Shown in pieces: positions 37,663-47,222 of a DNA stretch of 64,000 nucleotides. The stretch is from assembly GCA_900142905.1 (NCBI GenBank), contig FSRV01000002.1, forward strand, positions 930,001 through 994,000, in the 5' to 3' direction. Origin of the DNA: Burkholderia sp. GAS332. GTDB lineage: Bacteria > Pseudomonadota > Gammaproteobacteria > Burkholderiales > Burkholderiaceae. Position 1 is the stretch's first letter; every line of letters starts with the position of its first letter. The notes below the pieces were generated by a model. The model did not search any database. It worked only from the letters and a program-made list of their open reading frames with translations, and was not told the DNA's origin. The position numbers were made by a program, and so were the translations under genes.

Positions 37663-38520
37663 ATGAATCCTGCGAATCCCGAAAGGAAGACGCCGCCGAA
37701 CGATCTCGGCGCGTTGTTGCGTCACTGGAGAGACATGCGCGGCATCAGCCAGTTGGACTTGTCGTTCAACGCGGGCGTCTCCCAGCGGCACATCAGTTTT
37801 ATCGAAAGCGGCCGCAGCGTGCCGAGCCGTCAGATGCTGATGGATATCGCGCAAACGCTCGACATTCCGCTGCGCGAGCGCAACACGCTGTTACTGGCCG
37901 CAGGCTACGCGCCGATTTATGCCGACGGTGCATGGAACGCACAGGAAATGCAGAGCGTCACGACAGCGCTTGGGCGTATGTTGCGCCAACACGAGCCGTT
38001 TCCCGCGCTCGTCATGGACCGCCACTGGAACGTGCTGCTGACCAACGAATCCGCGCCGCGCTTTTTCAATTGTTTCATCGATATGGCCGCGCGCAAGGGG
38101 CCGCGCAACATGCTGCATCTGATTTTCGATCCGGATGGGATGCGTCCTTTCGTTGCCGATTGGCAAGCGGTGGCGAATAGCCTGATTCAGCGTGTCTATC
38201 GGGAGTCGGTCGGCCGCGTGGTCGACGATCAGACGCACGAACTGCTTGCCGCGCTGCGTGCTTATCCGGATGTGCAGGCTGATCTGAAGTCTTCTCAGCG
38301 CAGCTTGGGAGCCGGGACCGCTGCTGCAGCCATGCCGGTGATCCCCATCGGCTTCGTCAAGGACGGCAAGGTCCTGAACTACTTTTCAATGGTCGCCACC
38401 GTGGGCACGCCGCAAACCGTCGCGGCGCAGGAACTGCGTATCGAATGCATGTTCCCCGCGGACGACGAGACCGAAGCGCTTCATCTTGAGATGATCAACG
38501 CGGTCCCGCAACAGCACTGA
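37663..38520 (+). CDS. XRE-family regulator with MmyB-like ligand domain
   Basis: Regulator of 285 residues. The N-terminal helix-turn-helix (LGALLRHWRDMRGISQLDLS, then VSQRHISFIESGRSVPSR) is followed by an MmyB-like PAS-type domain (FPALVMDRHWNVLLTNESAP, FNCFIDM, NMLHLIFDPDGMRPF). The start at 37663 follows AGAGAG. Such regulators often control short-chain dehydrogenase or aromatic genes nearby; the target is not evident. Convergent with the porin gene downstream. Confidence 0.88.
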   Translation: MNPANPERKTPPNDLGALLRHWRDMRGISQLDLSFNAGVSQRHISFIESGRSVPSRQMLMDIAQTLDIPLRERNTLLLAAGYAPIYADGAWNAQEMQSVTTALGRMLRQHEPFPALVMDRHWNVLLTNESAPRFFNCFIDMAARKGPRNMLHLIFDPDGMRPFVADWQAVANSLIQRVYRESVGRVVDDQTHELLAALRAYPDVQADLKSSQRSLGAGTAAAAMPVIPIGFVKDGKVLNYFSMVATVGTPQTVAAQELRIECMFPADDETEALHLEMINAVPQQH

Positions 38521-38666
38521 GGGCCAGATAAAAGCCAATCGTTACCGCTGGTTTCTCATCAATCCTCTGCCGGACGCCGCAATCGAGCCTGGACAGCGCT
38601 GACGCATTCCAGCACGGCGTTCAGGACAGTGGCGCCAGCCAACCGCGCCGGCGCCGCATAGCCTCA

Positions 38667-39860
38667 TCAGAACCGGTGCCGCAAACCAATGCTGACGATC
38701 GCCTGCGACTGCGCGTCCGACGAGTGGCCGTTGCCCTTGTCGCTGACCGACGCCGTCGCCGCGACCGGATTGCCGAGCGCATCCAGCGTGACACCGGAGG
38801 CGTGCTGATAACCGCCCATCAGATAGATCGTTGAACGCTTCGAGAAGTTGTACTGCGCGCCGAGCGTCACGTTGTGATACTGCGCGCGCTCATCCACACC
38901 TTCCACTTCGCCACCACGTGTATAGCTATAGCCCGCGAACAGTTGCACGGCCGGGCGGATCGTCCACTGTCCGAACACACCCGCGACATTGAACGTCGCA
39001 TGCCCGTTGAACAACGAATCGGCACCGGAGCGGTATTGCACATTGCTGTAGTTCACACCAACGATGGCCGGTCCGAAATCATACGTGGCGCCTGCCGCAA
39101 TGATCTGTTGCGACTGTGCGCTCGCATAACCTTCATTGATCGACGAATTGAACAGGCCGTCGTCCGTGCCGCTCCATTTGCCATAGGTCGTGTCTTGCGT
39201 CCCGCTCTTGCTGTTATCCGAACGCTCGTAGCCGACGCCCACATGCAGCGGGCCGTTGCCGTACGCGGCACCCACGCTCCAGGTGTTCTGCTGTTTCAGG
39301 CTGCCCGGTTGACCGCCGAAGCCATACAGCGCGCCGAACGTAAAGCCCGAGTAGTTCGCGCTCGTGTACTTGATCGAGTTGTTGACGCGCGCGGTCTGGT
39401 CGAGATCGTCGATGTCGCCCGGATGCGCGCCGTAGCCGCCGACCATGGCGACCGGCGCAACCGGCGCGACGAAGTCGTTCAGCGACGTGTACTGACGGCC
39501 GAGCGTGACCGTGCCGTATTGCTGGCTGCCGATGCCGACGAACGCCTGACGGCCGAACAGGCCACCGTTCTGGCCCGTCTTGCCGTTCGTGATGTCAAAG
39601 CCGTCTTCAAGGAGGAACAGGGCTTTCCAGCCGCCGCCGAGATCTTCTTGGCCCTTGATGCCGAAGCGGCTACCGGAGAGGTTGCCGCTCGTCAGCGCGA
39701 CGTTCGAGTGTCCCGTGTAGGCGCCGGTGGAACCGGTGCGCTCGTTGCTGCGATACGTGATACCCGCATCGACGATACCGTACAGCATGACGGAGCTCTG
39801 CGCGGACGCGATGCCGGCGAAGGACAACAGCAGGGGTGCAGCAAGCAATTGCTTTTTCAT
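38667..39860 (-). CDS. Gram-negative trimeric porin
   Basis: Outer-membrane porin of 397 residues. Signal peptide ends GIASA and the mature protein begins QSSVMLYGIVDAGITY. Other hallmarks are SRFGIKGQEDLGGGWKALF, FGRQAFVGIGS, GTVTLGRQYTSLND and the C-terminal GLRHRF. Only moderately similar to the other porin in the window, so the two are paralogues, not a recent duplication. The gap of 193 nt to the cytochrome gene contains its promoter region. Confidence 0.93.
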   Translation of the reverse strand: MKKQLLAAPLLLSFAGIASAQSSVMLYGIVDAGITYRSNERTGSTGAYTGHSNVALTSGNLSGSRFGIKGQEDLGGGWKALFLLEDGFDITNGKTGQNGGLFGRQAFVGIGSQQYGTVTLGRQYTSLNDFVAPVAPVAMVGGYGAHPGDIDDLDQTARVNNSIKYTSANYSGFTFGALYGFGGQPGSLKQQNTWSVGAAYGNGPLHVGVGYERSDNSKSGTQDTTYGKWSGTDDGLFNSSINEGYASAQSQQIIAAGATYDFGPAIVGVNYSNVQYRSGADSLFNGHATFNVAGVFGQWTIRPAVQLFAGYSYTRGGEVEGVDERAQYHNVTLGAQYNFSKRSTIYLMGGYQHASGVTLDALGNPVAATASVSDKGNGHSSDAQSQAIVSIGLRHRF

Positions 39861-40053
39861 CGTTTTATAACCCGGTTGGATCGTCTATCTCAAGTCGCCT
39901 GCATGGCGATCTCTCTTTTTTCCGCGCGCACGCAGTCCGCTCCTGAACAACGGAGCAGATTGCGTGAAGCGGGGGAAGTGGTTTGCGCGGCCCTTGTTAC
40001 TCGTCCTGACTACGGACGCGTTGCAAGGGCCGGCGCGATTTTAGTGCGCTGAT

Positions 40054-41421
40054 TTAATGGCTGAGTGAAGCACCGGGCGGCATCTCGGGTACAGGCACCG
40101 TGACGGTCTTGCGGACCTTGGCGACATCCGTCGCGCTAACCGTCGAACCGGTGTTGCCCCAGCTATTGCGCACGAAGTTCGTCACGTCGGCGACTTCCTG
40201 ATCGTTCAGGCGCCAACCGAAGGCCGGCATCGTGAACGGGGACGGCGCGGTCTTCGTGCCTTCGAGCGTGCTGCCGGTCAGCAGCACATGAATCAGCGAG
40301 GTCGCGTCCTTGCCTTGCACGACCGGATTGCCGCCCAGTGCCGGGAACACACGCGTGTAGCCGCGGCCATCGCTGCGGTGGCAGGCGGTGCAGTTGTCGC
40401 GGTACACGGCGGCGCCGGGCGCCGTGGCGTCGCCGGTACGCAGGGCGTGAGCGGCCGTATCGTCGTACACGTACGCTGTTTCCTTCGGATCGGTCGACGG
40501 CAGCGTCTTCAAGTAGCGCGCGATTGCGGTGAGATCGGCATCGCTCATGTGCTGCATGCTGTGCTGCACGACGTCCGTCATGCCGCCGAATGCCGCGCTG
40601 TGCTGCGTGCGTCCGGTCTTCAGGAATTGCACGATATCGGCTTCGCTCCACGAACCGATGCCAGTGCGCGGATTGCCGCGCAGGCTCGACGGAACCCAGC
40701 CGTCGATCGCCGCGCCGCCCGCGAGAAACGCGGTGCCGTCGAGATCGCTCAATGCGCGCTCCTGCATCGTGACTGCGCGCGGTGTGTGGCAGGCGCCGCA
40801 GTGGCCGAGGCCTTGCACGAGGTACGCGCCGCGTGCGACGACCGGATCGGCATAGTGCTTCGCGTCGAACGTGACTGGATCAGGCGCAAACAGGTAACGC
40901 CAGATACCGAGCGGCCAGCGCATCGACAGCGGCCAGACGATATCGACCGCACGGTTCGCCTGATTCACCGGCGCGACCCCTTGCGTGAAGTACGCATACA
41001 GCGCGTGCATATCGTCTTCGCTCAACCGCGCATACGACGGGTACGGCATGGCCGGATACAGCGTGTCGCCGTTCGGCCGCACGCCAGCACGCACCGCGCG
41101 ATCGAACTGCGCGAAGGTCCATGAGCCGAGGCCGGTATTGCGATCGGGTGTGATGTTGGTCGAGTAGATCGCACCGATCGGCGTGTCGAACTTCAGGCCG
41201 CCCGCGAAGGGCTTGCCCGATGGCGTCGAGTGACAGGCGATGCAGTCACCCGCGCGCGCGAGGTATTCGCCGTGCGCGATCAACGCCGCGTCGGATTGAG
41301 GTTGGGGTGTTGCTGCTTGCGCGGCGAGCGGAGCGGACAAGGCAGCCGCCACGCAGAAGGACGCTGCGCCCACGCGTTTGAACGCCTGCCCCAGGCGTTG
41401 GATATCGATCTTCTTCTTCAT
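40054..41421 (-). CDS. Triheme cytochrome c subunit of a membrane dehydrogenase
   Basis: Periplasmic cytochrome of 455 residues with a signal peptide (ending LAAQA) and three heme-binding motifs: CIACH, CGACH and CTACH. It corresponds to the cytochrome subunit of gluconate, sorbitol and alcohol dehydrogenase complexes, passing electrons from the flavoprotein to the quinone pool. The start codon overlaps the GMC gene stop by 4 nt. Start at ATG 41421 with the KKKIDIQ n-region; an upstream in-frame codon is less likely. Confidence 0.9.
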   Translation of the reverse strand: MKKKIDIQRLGQAFKRVGAASFCVAAALSAPLAAQAATPQPQSDAALIAHGEYLARAGDCIACHSTPSGKPFAGGLKFDTPIGAIYSTNITPDRNTGLGSWTFAQFDRAVRAGVRPNGDTLYPAMPYPSYARLSEDDMHALYAYFTQGVAPVNQANRAVDIVWPLSMRWPLGIWRYLFAPDPVTFDAKHYADPVVARGAYLVQGLGHCGACHTPRAVTMQERALSDLDGTAFLAGGAAIDGWVPSSLRGNPRTGIGSWSEADIVQFLKTGRTQHSAAFGGMTDVVQHSMQHMSDADLTAIARYLKTLPSTDPKETAYVYDDTAAHALRTGDATAPGAAVYRDNCTACHRSDGRGYTRVFPALGGNPVVQGKDATSLIHVLLTGSTLEGTKTAPSPFTMPAFGWRLNDQEVADVTNFVRNSWGNTGSTVSATDVAKVRKTVTVPVPEMPPGASLSH

Positions 41422-43196
41422 ACGCTCACCAGCGGCCCCGGGTTCTTCAGATACTGCGTGCGAATCGCCCGCGCCGACCAATAGGCCAGCGCGGCGACAA
41501 GGCCGGTCGGGTTGTAGCCGATGCCTTGCGGAAACGCTGACGCGCCCATCACGAACACGTTGTGCACGTCCCAGCTTTGCAGATAACGGTTCAGCACACT
41601 CGTCTTCGGATCAGTGCCCATAATCGCGCCACCGACGAGGTGAGTCGTCTGATAGCGGCGCGAATCGAAGTGCGCGCCGAATTCGCGCGTATAGACGCCG
41701 ATGGACTTCGGTCCCATCTGCTGCGCGATCTTGTGCATCTGTCCGGTCACGTATTGCGCCATCTTGATGTCGTTGTCCTTCCAGTCGAAGGTCATGCGCA
41801 ACAGCGGCTGACCGTATGAATCGCGATAGGTCGGATCGAGGTCGAGGAACACGTCGCGATACGACATGTTGGAGCCGTGCGCATCCATCGAAATCGTATG
41901 CGCGTAGTGGTCCTTCACCGATTTCTTCCAGTCCACGCCCCAGTTCGGCGTGCCGGCAGGGGTCGCGATGCCGCTGATCGGCTTGGTGCCGGCCTGATTC
42001 ACCCACAACGGCGAGCCACCGACAAAGCCGAGCGGACCGTGATCGAAGTTGTCGGCATTGAAGTCGTCCACGGCGACGCCGTTGCCGCCCGCGCCGATGA
42101 ACGGATTGGTGAAGGTGTCTTTGTCGAAGAACGCGGTGATCGTCGAGAGGTTCTGATACGCGAAATTCCGGCCGACCACGCCTTCGCCCGAGATCGGGTC
42201 GTACGGCTTGCCGATGCCCGACAGCAGAAGCAGATGGACGTTGTGATACTGGAACGCCGCGACGATCACGAGATCGGCGGGCTGAAACACTTCGTTGCCT
42301 GCCGGATCGACATACGTCACGCCCTTGGCGCGTTTTTTCGTGTCGTCGAGTTCGACGCGCAGCACGTGGCAGCGCGAACGCAGTTCGAAGTTCAGCGACT
42401 GCTTCAGCGCCGGCAGGATATTCAGATTCGGCGATGCCTTCGAGTACATGTAGCACGCGTAGCCGCTGCAGAATCCGCAGAAGTTGCACGGCCCCATCTG
42501 CACGCCGTACGGGTTCGTGTACGGACCCGAGGTATTCGCCGAAGGCAGGCGGTACGGGTGCAGCCCCAGCTCGCGCGCGGCCTTGCCGAAGCGCTCGGCT
42601 GAATACGTGTTCAACTGCGCGGCGAGCGGGAAGTTGTCGCTGCGCGGCGCTTCGAACACGTTGCCGTCGCCGACCACCTTGCCGTTGACCTTATAAGCCT
42701 GGCCCGAGGTGCCGAACACTTTCTCGGCGAAGTCGAAATGCGGTTCGAGTTCTTCATAGCTGACGCCGTAATCCTGGATCGTCATGCCTTCGGGAATGAA
42801 GCGCTTGCCGTAGCGTTCCTCGTAGTGGCTCTTCAGGCGCAACTCTTCCGGTGTGATGCGGAAATGCACGCCCGACCAATGCAACCCCGCGCCGCCGACG
42901 CCTTCGCCCGGCAGAAACGCGGCAAGCTGCCGATAGGGCAGCGCCGTCTCGCCGATGTTATGACGGATCGACACGGTGGTCTTGGAGAGATCGAGGAACA
43001 GCTTCTTGCGGATGTTGTAGGTCAGCTCATCGATCGTGTTTGGATACGCGCCGTCCGGATAGGTGTCGCGATACTCGCCGCGTTCGAGCGCGACCACGTT
43101 GAGGCCTGCCTCGGTGAGTTCCTTCGCGAGGATCGCGCCGGTCCAGCCGAAGCCGACGATCACCGCGTCGACGTGCGGTTTGGTTTGTGTGGTCAT
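41418..43196 (-). CDS. GMC-family FAD dehydrogenase, large subunit (gluconate 2-dehydrogenase type)
   Basis: Flavoprotein of 592 residues. FAD-binding loop GFGWTGAILAKEL lies near the N-terminus; GEGVGGAGLHWSG, NFCGFCSGYACYMYSKASP (cysteine-rich, probably an iron-sulfur site as in FAD-GDH-like enzymes) and the C-terminal GGAIMGTDPKTSVLNRYLQS, GYNPTGLVAALAYW are present. The start shares one nt with the stop of the small-subunit gene (TGATG). Oxidises a sugar or sugar acid in the periplasm; the substrate is not determined. No signal peptide, so it should be exported with the Tat-type small subunit. Confidence 0.9.
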   Translation of the reverse strand: MTTQTKPHVDAVIVGFGWTGAILAKELTEAGLNVVALERGEYRDTYPDGAYPNTIDELTYNIRKKLFLDLSKTTVSIRHNIGETALPYRQLAAFLPGEGVGGAGLHWSGVHFRITPEELRLKSHYEERYGKRFIPEGMTIQDYGVSYEELEPHFDFAEKVFGTSGQAYKVNGKVVGDGNVFEAPRSDNFPLAAQLNTYSAERFGKAARELGLHPYRLPSANTSGPYTNPYGVQMGPCNFCGFCSGYACYMYSKASPNLNILPALKQSLNFELRSRCHVLRVELDDTKKRAKGVTYVDPAGNEVFQPADLVIVAAFQYHNVHLLLLSGIGKPYDPISGEGVVGRNFAYQNLSTITAFFDKDTFTNPFIGAGGNGVAVDDFNADNFDHGPLGFVGGSPLWVNQAGTKPISGIATPAGTPNWGVDWKKSVKDHYAHTISMDAHGSNMSYRDVFLDLDPTYRDSYGQPLLRMTFDWKDNDIKMAQYVTGQMHKIAQQMGPKSIGVYTREFGAHFDSRRYQTTHLVGGAIMGTDPKTSVLNRYLQSWDVHNVFVMGASAFPQGIGYNPTGLVAALAYWSARAIRTQYLKNPGPLVSV

Positions 43197-43927
43197 CAGG
43201 TGCGCTTTCCTTCGATCGACACGGGGCCATACGGATAGGCCTGGCCGTTCTGGTTGACGAAGTCCATGAAATCGGCGCGCGCGCCGGGGAAGCCAATCAT
43301 CTTCCAACTGCCCATGTCGCGATTGCCGCCGTGGATCGGGTCGCAGAAGTAGCCTTCGCGGGTGTTTTGCAGCAACTGGCCGAAGAAGACGCCAGCCGGG
43401 ACGTCCGCGAGATCGATCTTTTCTGTCTCCAGCGCAGCGAGCACCGTGTCGCGCGTGGGCGCGTCGAGGGCGTCGAACGGATGCGAGTAGGTCTTCGTGC
43501 AGTAGGCGTTCACTGCGGCGATGCCGAGCCGGTACAGATCGCGCGGCACGAGCTTCAGCTGGTAGCCGAGTTCCGGCGCGCCTTGCTGGAACGGCCCCTG
43601 CATGTACCAGAGCGCGCCGTGCGCGTAGGGCGTGTCCATCTGCCGATCGATGAATTCAGGCACGCCGGCTTCGACTGCGCCCGGGCCTTCGCTATCCGAT
43701 GGGATTAGGCGGTCGACCGCCGCGTGGATGAATGCCCATTCCTTCGCGTCGAAGAAATGCGGCTTGTAGTCGACGCCGGAAGCCTGGCCCGCGGAGGCGG
43801 CGCCGTCCGAACCCGGAGCGGTCGTAGCCGACTGCTTGACTTCGCAGCCGGCGAGGGTCCCGGCGGGAACCAGCGCGATGGCCGTGCGTAAGAAGCCGCG
43901 GCGGGAGGTGAGAGGAGATTGAGCCAT
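43196..43927 (-). CDS. Dehydrogenase small subunit (gluconate 2-dehydrogenase subunit 3), Tat-exported
   Basis: Protein of 243 residues with a Tat signal (SRRGFLRTAIALVPAGTLAGC) ending in a lipobox-like LAGC, so it may also be a lipoprotein. The rest (WAFIHAAVDRLIPSDSEGPG, DMGSWKMIGFPGARADFMDF) is typical of gluconate 2-dehydrogenase subunit 3. First gene of the three-subunit operon. The ATG at 43927 fits the signal peptide; ATG 43960 is also in frame. It probably carries the flavoprotein across the membrane. Confidence 0.88.
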   Translation of the reverse strand: MAQSPLTSRRGFLRTAIALVPAGTLAGCEVKQSATTAPGSDGAASAGQASGVDYKPHFFDAKEWAFIHAAVDRLIPSDSEGPGAVEAGVPEFIDRQMDTPYAHGALWYMQGPFQQGAPELGYQLKLVPRDLYRLGIAAVNAYCTKTYSHPFDALDAPTRDTVLAALETEKIDLADVPAGVFFGQLLQNTREGYFCDPIHGGNRDMGSWKMIGFPGARADFMDFVNQNGQAYPYGPVSIEGKRT

Positions 43928-44596
43928 ATTGTTCTTCGTAACGAGATGGGAGTGCGCCATAGCGGCCCACGGGCAGTCGTCTAATTTCGGCGCCATGGTA
44001 AATGGAACCGGTTCCAAAGTCTTTTTACTTTTTTACAATAAGCTGTTTCGTGAAGTGATTAAATGCCACCGTTTTGGAAAAATCGCTTTTAAATCATAGG
44101 TGTTTTTCAGGCTGTGTGGCCTGCTGGAGGGGCGAGGGGAGCAACGTGAAACTGACGCGAAAAAGCGACGTTTTTGCGGAGGGTTGGCGATCAGAGGCCG
44201 GTCGACTTCGTGCGACGGCGGGGCGAAGGCCAGGACCCCAGCGAATTCTCGGCAGGAGACCGATTGTCAGCGGAGCCGATGAAATACCCGGTGTTTGGCC
44301 AGGCTCAAGCGGCCGGTCGGATGGACGTGGTTTACCCGCGCTTACGGCACGCTGACGGTCGCGAGCGGTTGGCGGCAGGGGCCTGAGATGGCCATACGGG
44401 TCACGTGAATCCCACTATATCGACCAGCCGTATTGCGCCGCTCCCGGCGCGGGACTACTTTTCGCCTGCTGCAAACGCGCGAAAACAGACAAACCCTACA
44501 AATTGCAAGCTAATTACGCGCTGAAAGGCTCTTTTCGACGCCAGTGCCACGCGCCGCCGGGGGCACACATCACGACGACCATCAAGGAGACAAGCT
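43928..44596. other. Intergenic region, no gene seen
   Basis: About 670 nt between the dehydrogenase operon and the ammonium transporter gene, which diverge from here. An AT-rich part near 43995-44110 is the likely promoter zone for the dehydrogenase. The stretch 44321-44350 (ATGGACGTGGTTTACCCGC) resembles 35470-35500. Short frames here have no recognisable product. Confidence 0.5.
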
Positions 44597-45838
44597 GTGC
44601 TTCCCGCAACCATGCCGATTAACGTCGGCAACACCGCTTTCATGCTGCTCTGTGCGAGCCTCGTCATGCTGATGACGCCGGGTCTCGCGTTTTTCTACGG
44701 CGGCCTCGTCGAACGCAAGAACGTGCTGGCGATCATGATGCAGAGCTTCATCTCGCTCGCATGGACTACCGTGCTGTGGTTCGCGTTCGGCTACTCGATG
44801 TGCTTCGGGCCAAGCTGGCACGGCATCATCGGCGACCCGACCTACTATGCGTTCCTGCGCGGCATTACGCTGCAAACCATGTACACGGGCAACGATGCGG
44901 GCATTCCGCTGGTGGTCCACGTCGCCTATCAGATGATGTTCGCAATCATCACGCCGGCGCTGATTACAGGTGCGTTCACCAACCGCGTGACGTTCAAAGC
45001 GTACTTCCTGTTTCTGACCGGCTGGCTGGTACTCGTGTATTTCCCGTTCGTGCACATGGTATGGAGTCCGGATGGACTGTTCGCGAAGTGGGGCGTGCTC
45101 GATTATGCGGGCGGCATTGTGGTCCACAATACTGCCGGATTCGCCGCGCTGGCGTCGGTGTTGTATGTGGGGCGCCGTCAGACCGTCACGCACAAGCCGC
45201 ACAACGTGCCGTTGATCGCGCTCGGCACGGGCCTGCTGTGGTTCGGCTGGTATGGCTTTAACGCCGGCTCTGAGCTGCGTGTCGACGCCATCACGGCTTC
45301 GTCGTTCCTTAACACTGACGTCGCCGCTTCGTTCGCGGCCATTACGTGGCTGCTGATCGAATGGGCCAACGCGCGGCAGCCGAAGTTCATCGGCTTGCTG
45401 ACCGGTTCGGTCGCCGGCCTCGCGACCATCACGCCCGCAGCCGGCTATGTGTCGTTGAGCACAGCGGCGATCATCGGGATCTCCGCTGGTGTGATCTGTT
45501 ATTACGCTGTTGCGCTGAAAAACCGGCTCGGCCTCGATGATGCGCTCGACGTGTGGGGCGTGCATGGCGTGGGTGGCCTCGTCGGTACCGTTCTGCTCGG
45601 CGTGTTCGCGTCGAAGGCGTGGAATCCGAATGGCGCGGATGGCCTGCTGTTGGGTGGCGGCGCTTTCTTCGTTAAGCAATGTGTGGCGGTGGCCGTGTCC
45701 GGCGTCTGGGCGTTCGTGTTCACGTGGGGCATGTTATGGCTGATCAACCGCGTGACACCCGTTAAGGTCGATGCAGCCGCTGAGCAGCAGGGGCTCGATG
45801 CCGAGTTGCATGGCGAAGCGGCTTATCTGGACGCGTAA
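44597..45838 (+). CDS. amt: Ammonium transporter (Amt family), stand-alone
   Basis: Inner-membrane ammonium channel of 413 residues with 11 expected helices. The pore twin histidines are in VVHNTAGF and WGVHGVGGL; the signature DYAGGIVVHNTAGFAAL and the phenylalanine gate region (MMFAIITPALITGAF) are present. It starts with GTG at 44597, 8 nt after AGGAG; ATG 44612 is in frame as an alternative. No glnK is adjacent, unlike the second amtB at 62.9 kb. The C-terminal tail is short. Confidence 0.92.
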   Translation: MLPATMPINVGNTAFMLLCASLVMLMTPGLAFFYGGLVERKNVLAIMMQSFISLAWTTVLWFAFGYSMCFGPSWHGIIGDPTYYAFLRGITLQTMYTGNDAGIPLVVHVAYQMMFAIITPALITGAFTNRVTFKAYFLFLTGWLVLVYFPFVHMVWSPDGLFAKWGVLDYAGGIVVHNTAGFAALASVLYVGRRQTVTHKPHNVPLIALGTGLLWFGWYGFNAGSELRVDAITASSFLNTDVAASFAAITWLLIEWANARQPKFIGLLTGSVAGLATITPAAGYVSLSTAAIIGISAGVICYYAVALKNRLGLDDALDVWGVHGVGGLVGTVLLGVFASKAWNPNGADGLLLGGGAFFVKQCVAVAVSGVWAFVFTWGMLWLINRVTPVKVDAAAEQQGLDAELHGEAAYLDA

Positions 45839-45852
45839 GCGAAGCACAAGTG

Positions 45853-45894
45853 GAAAAGAAAAGCGGGACGCGTATGCGTCCCGCTTTTCTTTTC
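45853..45894 (+). terminator. Strong Rho-independent terminator after amt
   Basis: A 19-bp perfect stem (GAAAAGAAAAGCGGGACGC with its complement) closes a 4-nt loop GTAT. The 3' arm contains the T-rich tail TTTTCTTTT, so it can act in both directions. It starts 15 nt after the amt stop. Confidence 0.9.
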
Positions 45895-46225
45895 AACGTC
45901 CACATTGAGACTCGAGCGGCTTCGCCCAACCAACGGATTGTGGCTGTCGCGTTGTCGGCAACTCGTGTACCCCAGCCAAAGTCGGTGAAGCAATGCCGCG
46001 TGACACTTGTCTTTCGCCTACGGTCACCTACGCTACTTCAAGCATGCCTGCAGTCGACGCATCTACCCCCCATTCAGGTGATTGAGTTAGCCGGAAAAGC
46101 GGCGCACTTTCAGGACGTATGCCGTCAGCGATCAGTCCAGATGGCCACGGTTAACAGCTCGCCGAGAACGTAAGCGGTCTCGCATGGTTTTTGTGAACTG
46201 GCACCTAAACTAAGAGGTTAATCCC
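45895..46225. other. Intergenic region, no gene seen
   Basis: About 330 nt between the amt terminator and the AEC transporter. No supported frame. CTGGCACCTAAACTAAG near 46198 resembles half of a sigma-54 element but lacks the -12 GC. Confidence 0.5.
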
Positions 46226-47173
46226 GTGATTGAAACGATCCTGAACGGACTCCTGCCGGTCGCATTGGCCATCGCTCTTGGATGGATGTCGGCCAGAATG
46301 GGTCTCTTGAAGCACGAGGATGCCGGGGTGCTGGCCACACTGGTTATCCGTTTTGCGCTGCCGTTTGCGCTGTTTTACGCGGCGGCCACCACCCCAGCGG
46401 ACAAGATCATTGACCCAGGTCTGGCACTGTGCCTGACATTTGGCTTGATGGGCAGCTATCTGATCGCCCTTGCGGTGGGGAGCTTTGTGTTTAAGCACGA
46501 CCTGCGTACCGCCACCATGCAGGCACTGGTGTGCGGCTATCCTGACATGGCGTATTTCGGTGCGCCAATCCTGGCAGCCATGTTTGGCCCACGAGGGTTC
46601 CTGGTTGTTCTCGTCGGCAACCTGGTTACCAGTATCTTGATGTTGCCTTTGACGATTGTTTTGACGCGCTTGTCGGACAAGCAGGACGGGGGGCACGGCT
46701 GGAAGGACGCCGTGCACGTCCTTGGCCGCAGCCTTTGGGGGGCGGCTCTCAATCCGATCGTCTTCCTCCCAATCTTCGGTGTCGTCTTAAGCTTTTGCCG
46801 CGTGAAACTCCCGACACCTGTACTTTCAGCGGTAGATCTGATCGGAAAGGCGTCCGGGGGCACCTCGTTGTTCGCGCTTGGTTTGATGCTTTACGGAGAG
46901 AAATTTCAGATCAACGTCGAAGTCCTGACGAATATTGGCATCAAGAATTTTCTTATGCCGGCCATGATGCTGTTGGGCGTTTTGCTTTTCAAGCTGACAG
47001 GCGATCCCGCGCATCAGGCCATTATCACTGGAGCAGTTCCGACTGCGACCGCAGCCGCCATGTTTGCATTAAAGAACAAGACCTATACTGCTGACGCGAC
47101 GTCGACGATCCTGCTCAGCACGGCCCTGGGGATCGGAACGGAAGCCATCCTGATTGGCTTGTTCTCCGGGTAG
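46226..47173 (+). CDS. AEC family transporter (auxin efflux carrier / malonate-malate type)
   Basis: Membrane carrier of 315 residues with about ten helices (LPVALAIALGWMSARMGLLK, FALPFALFYAAATTPAD, GYPDMAYFGAPILAAMFG, TGAVPTATAAAMFALKN). Bacterial members move malonate, malate or similar dicarboxylates. It lies 49 nt before a malic enzyme gene in the same direction, which makes malate or another C4-dicarboxylate the best guess. No clear ribosome-binding site beyond AAGAGG. Confidence 0.85.
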   Translation: MIETILNGLLPVALAIALGWMSARMGLLKHEDAGVLATLVIRFALPFALFYAAATTPADKIIDPGLALCLTFGLMGSYLIALAVGSFVFKHDLRTATMQALVCGYPDMAYFGAPILAAMFGPRGFLVVLVGNLVTSILMLPLTIVLTRLSDKQDGGHGWKDAVHVLGRSLWGAALNPIVFLPIFGVVLSFCRVKLPTPVLSAVDLIGKASGGTSLFALGLMLYGEKFQINVEVLTNIGIKNFLMPAMMLLGVLLFKLTGDPAHQAIITGAVPTATAAAMFALKNKTYTADATSTILLSTALGIGTEAILIGLFSG

Positions 47174-47222
47174 CGGACTTTGAATGATCTAACCCTGATC
47201 CAACATTACGCAGGAGTACGTC

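Noticed and set aside
46197..46215. Sigma-54 promoter before the AEC carrier
   Set aside because: TGGCAC is perfect but the -12 GC is missing at the required distance.
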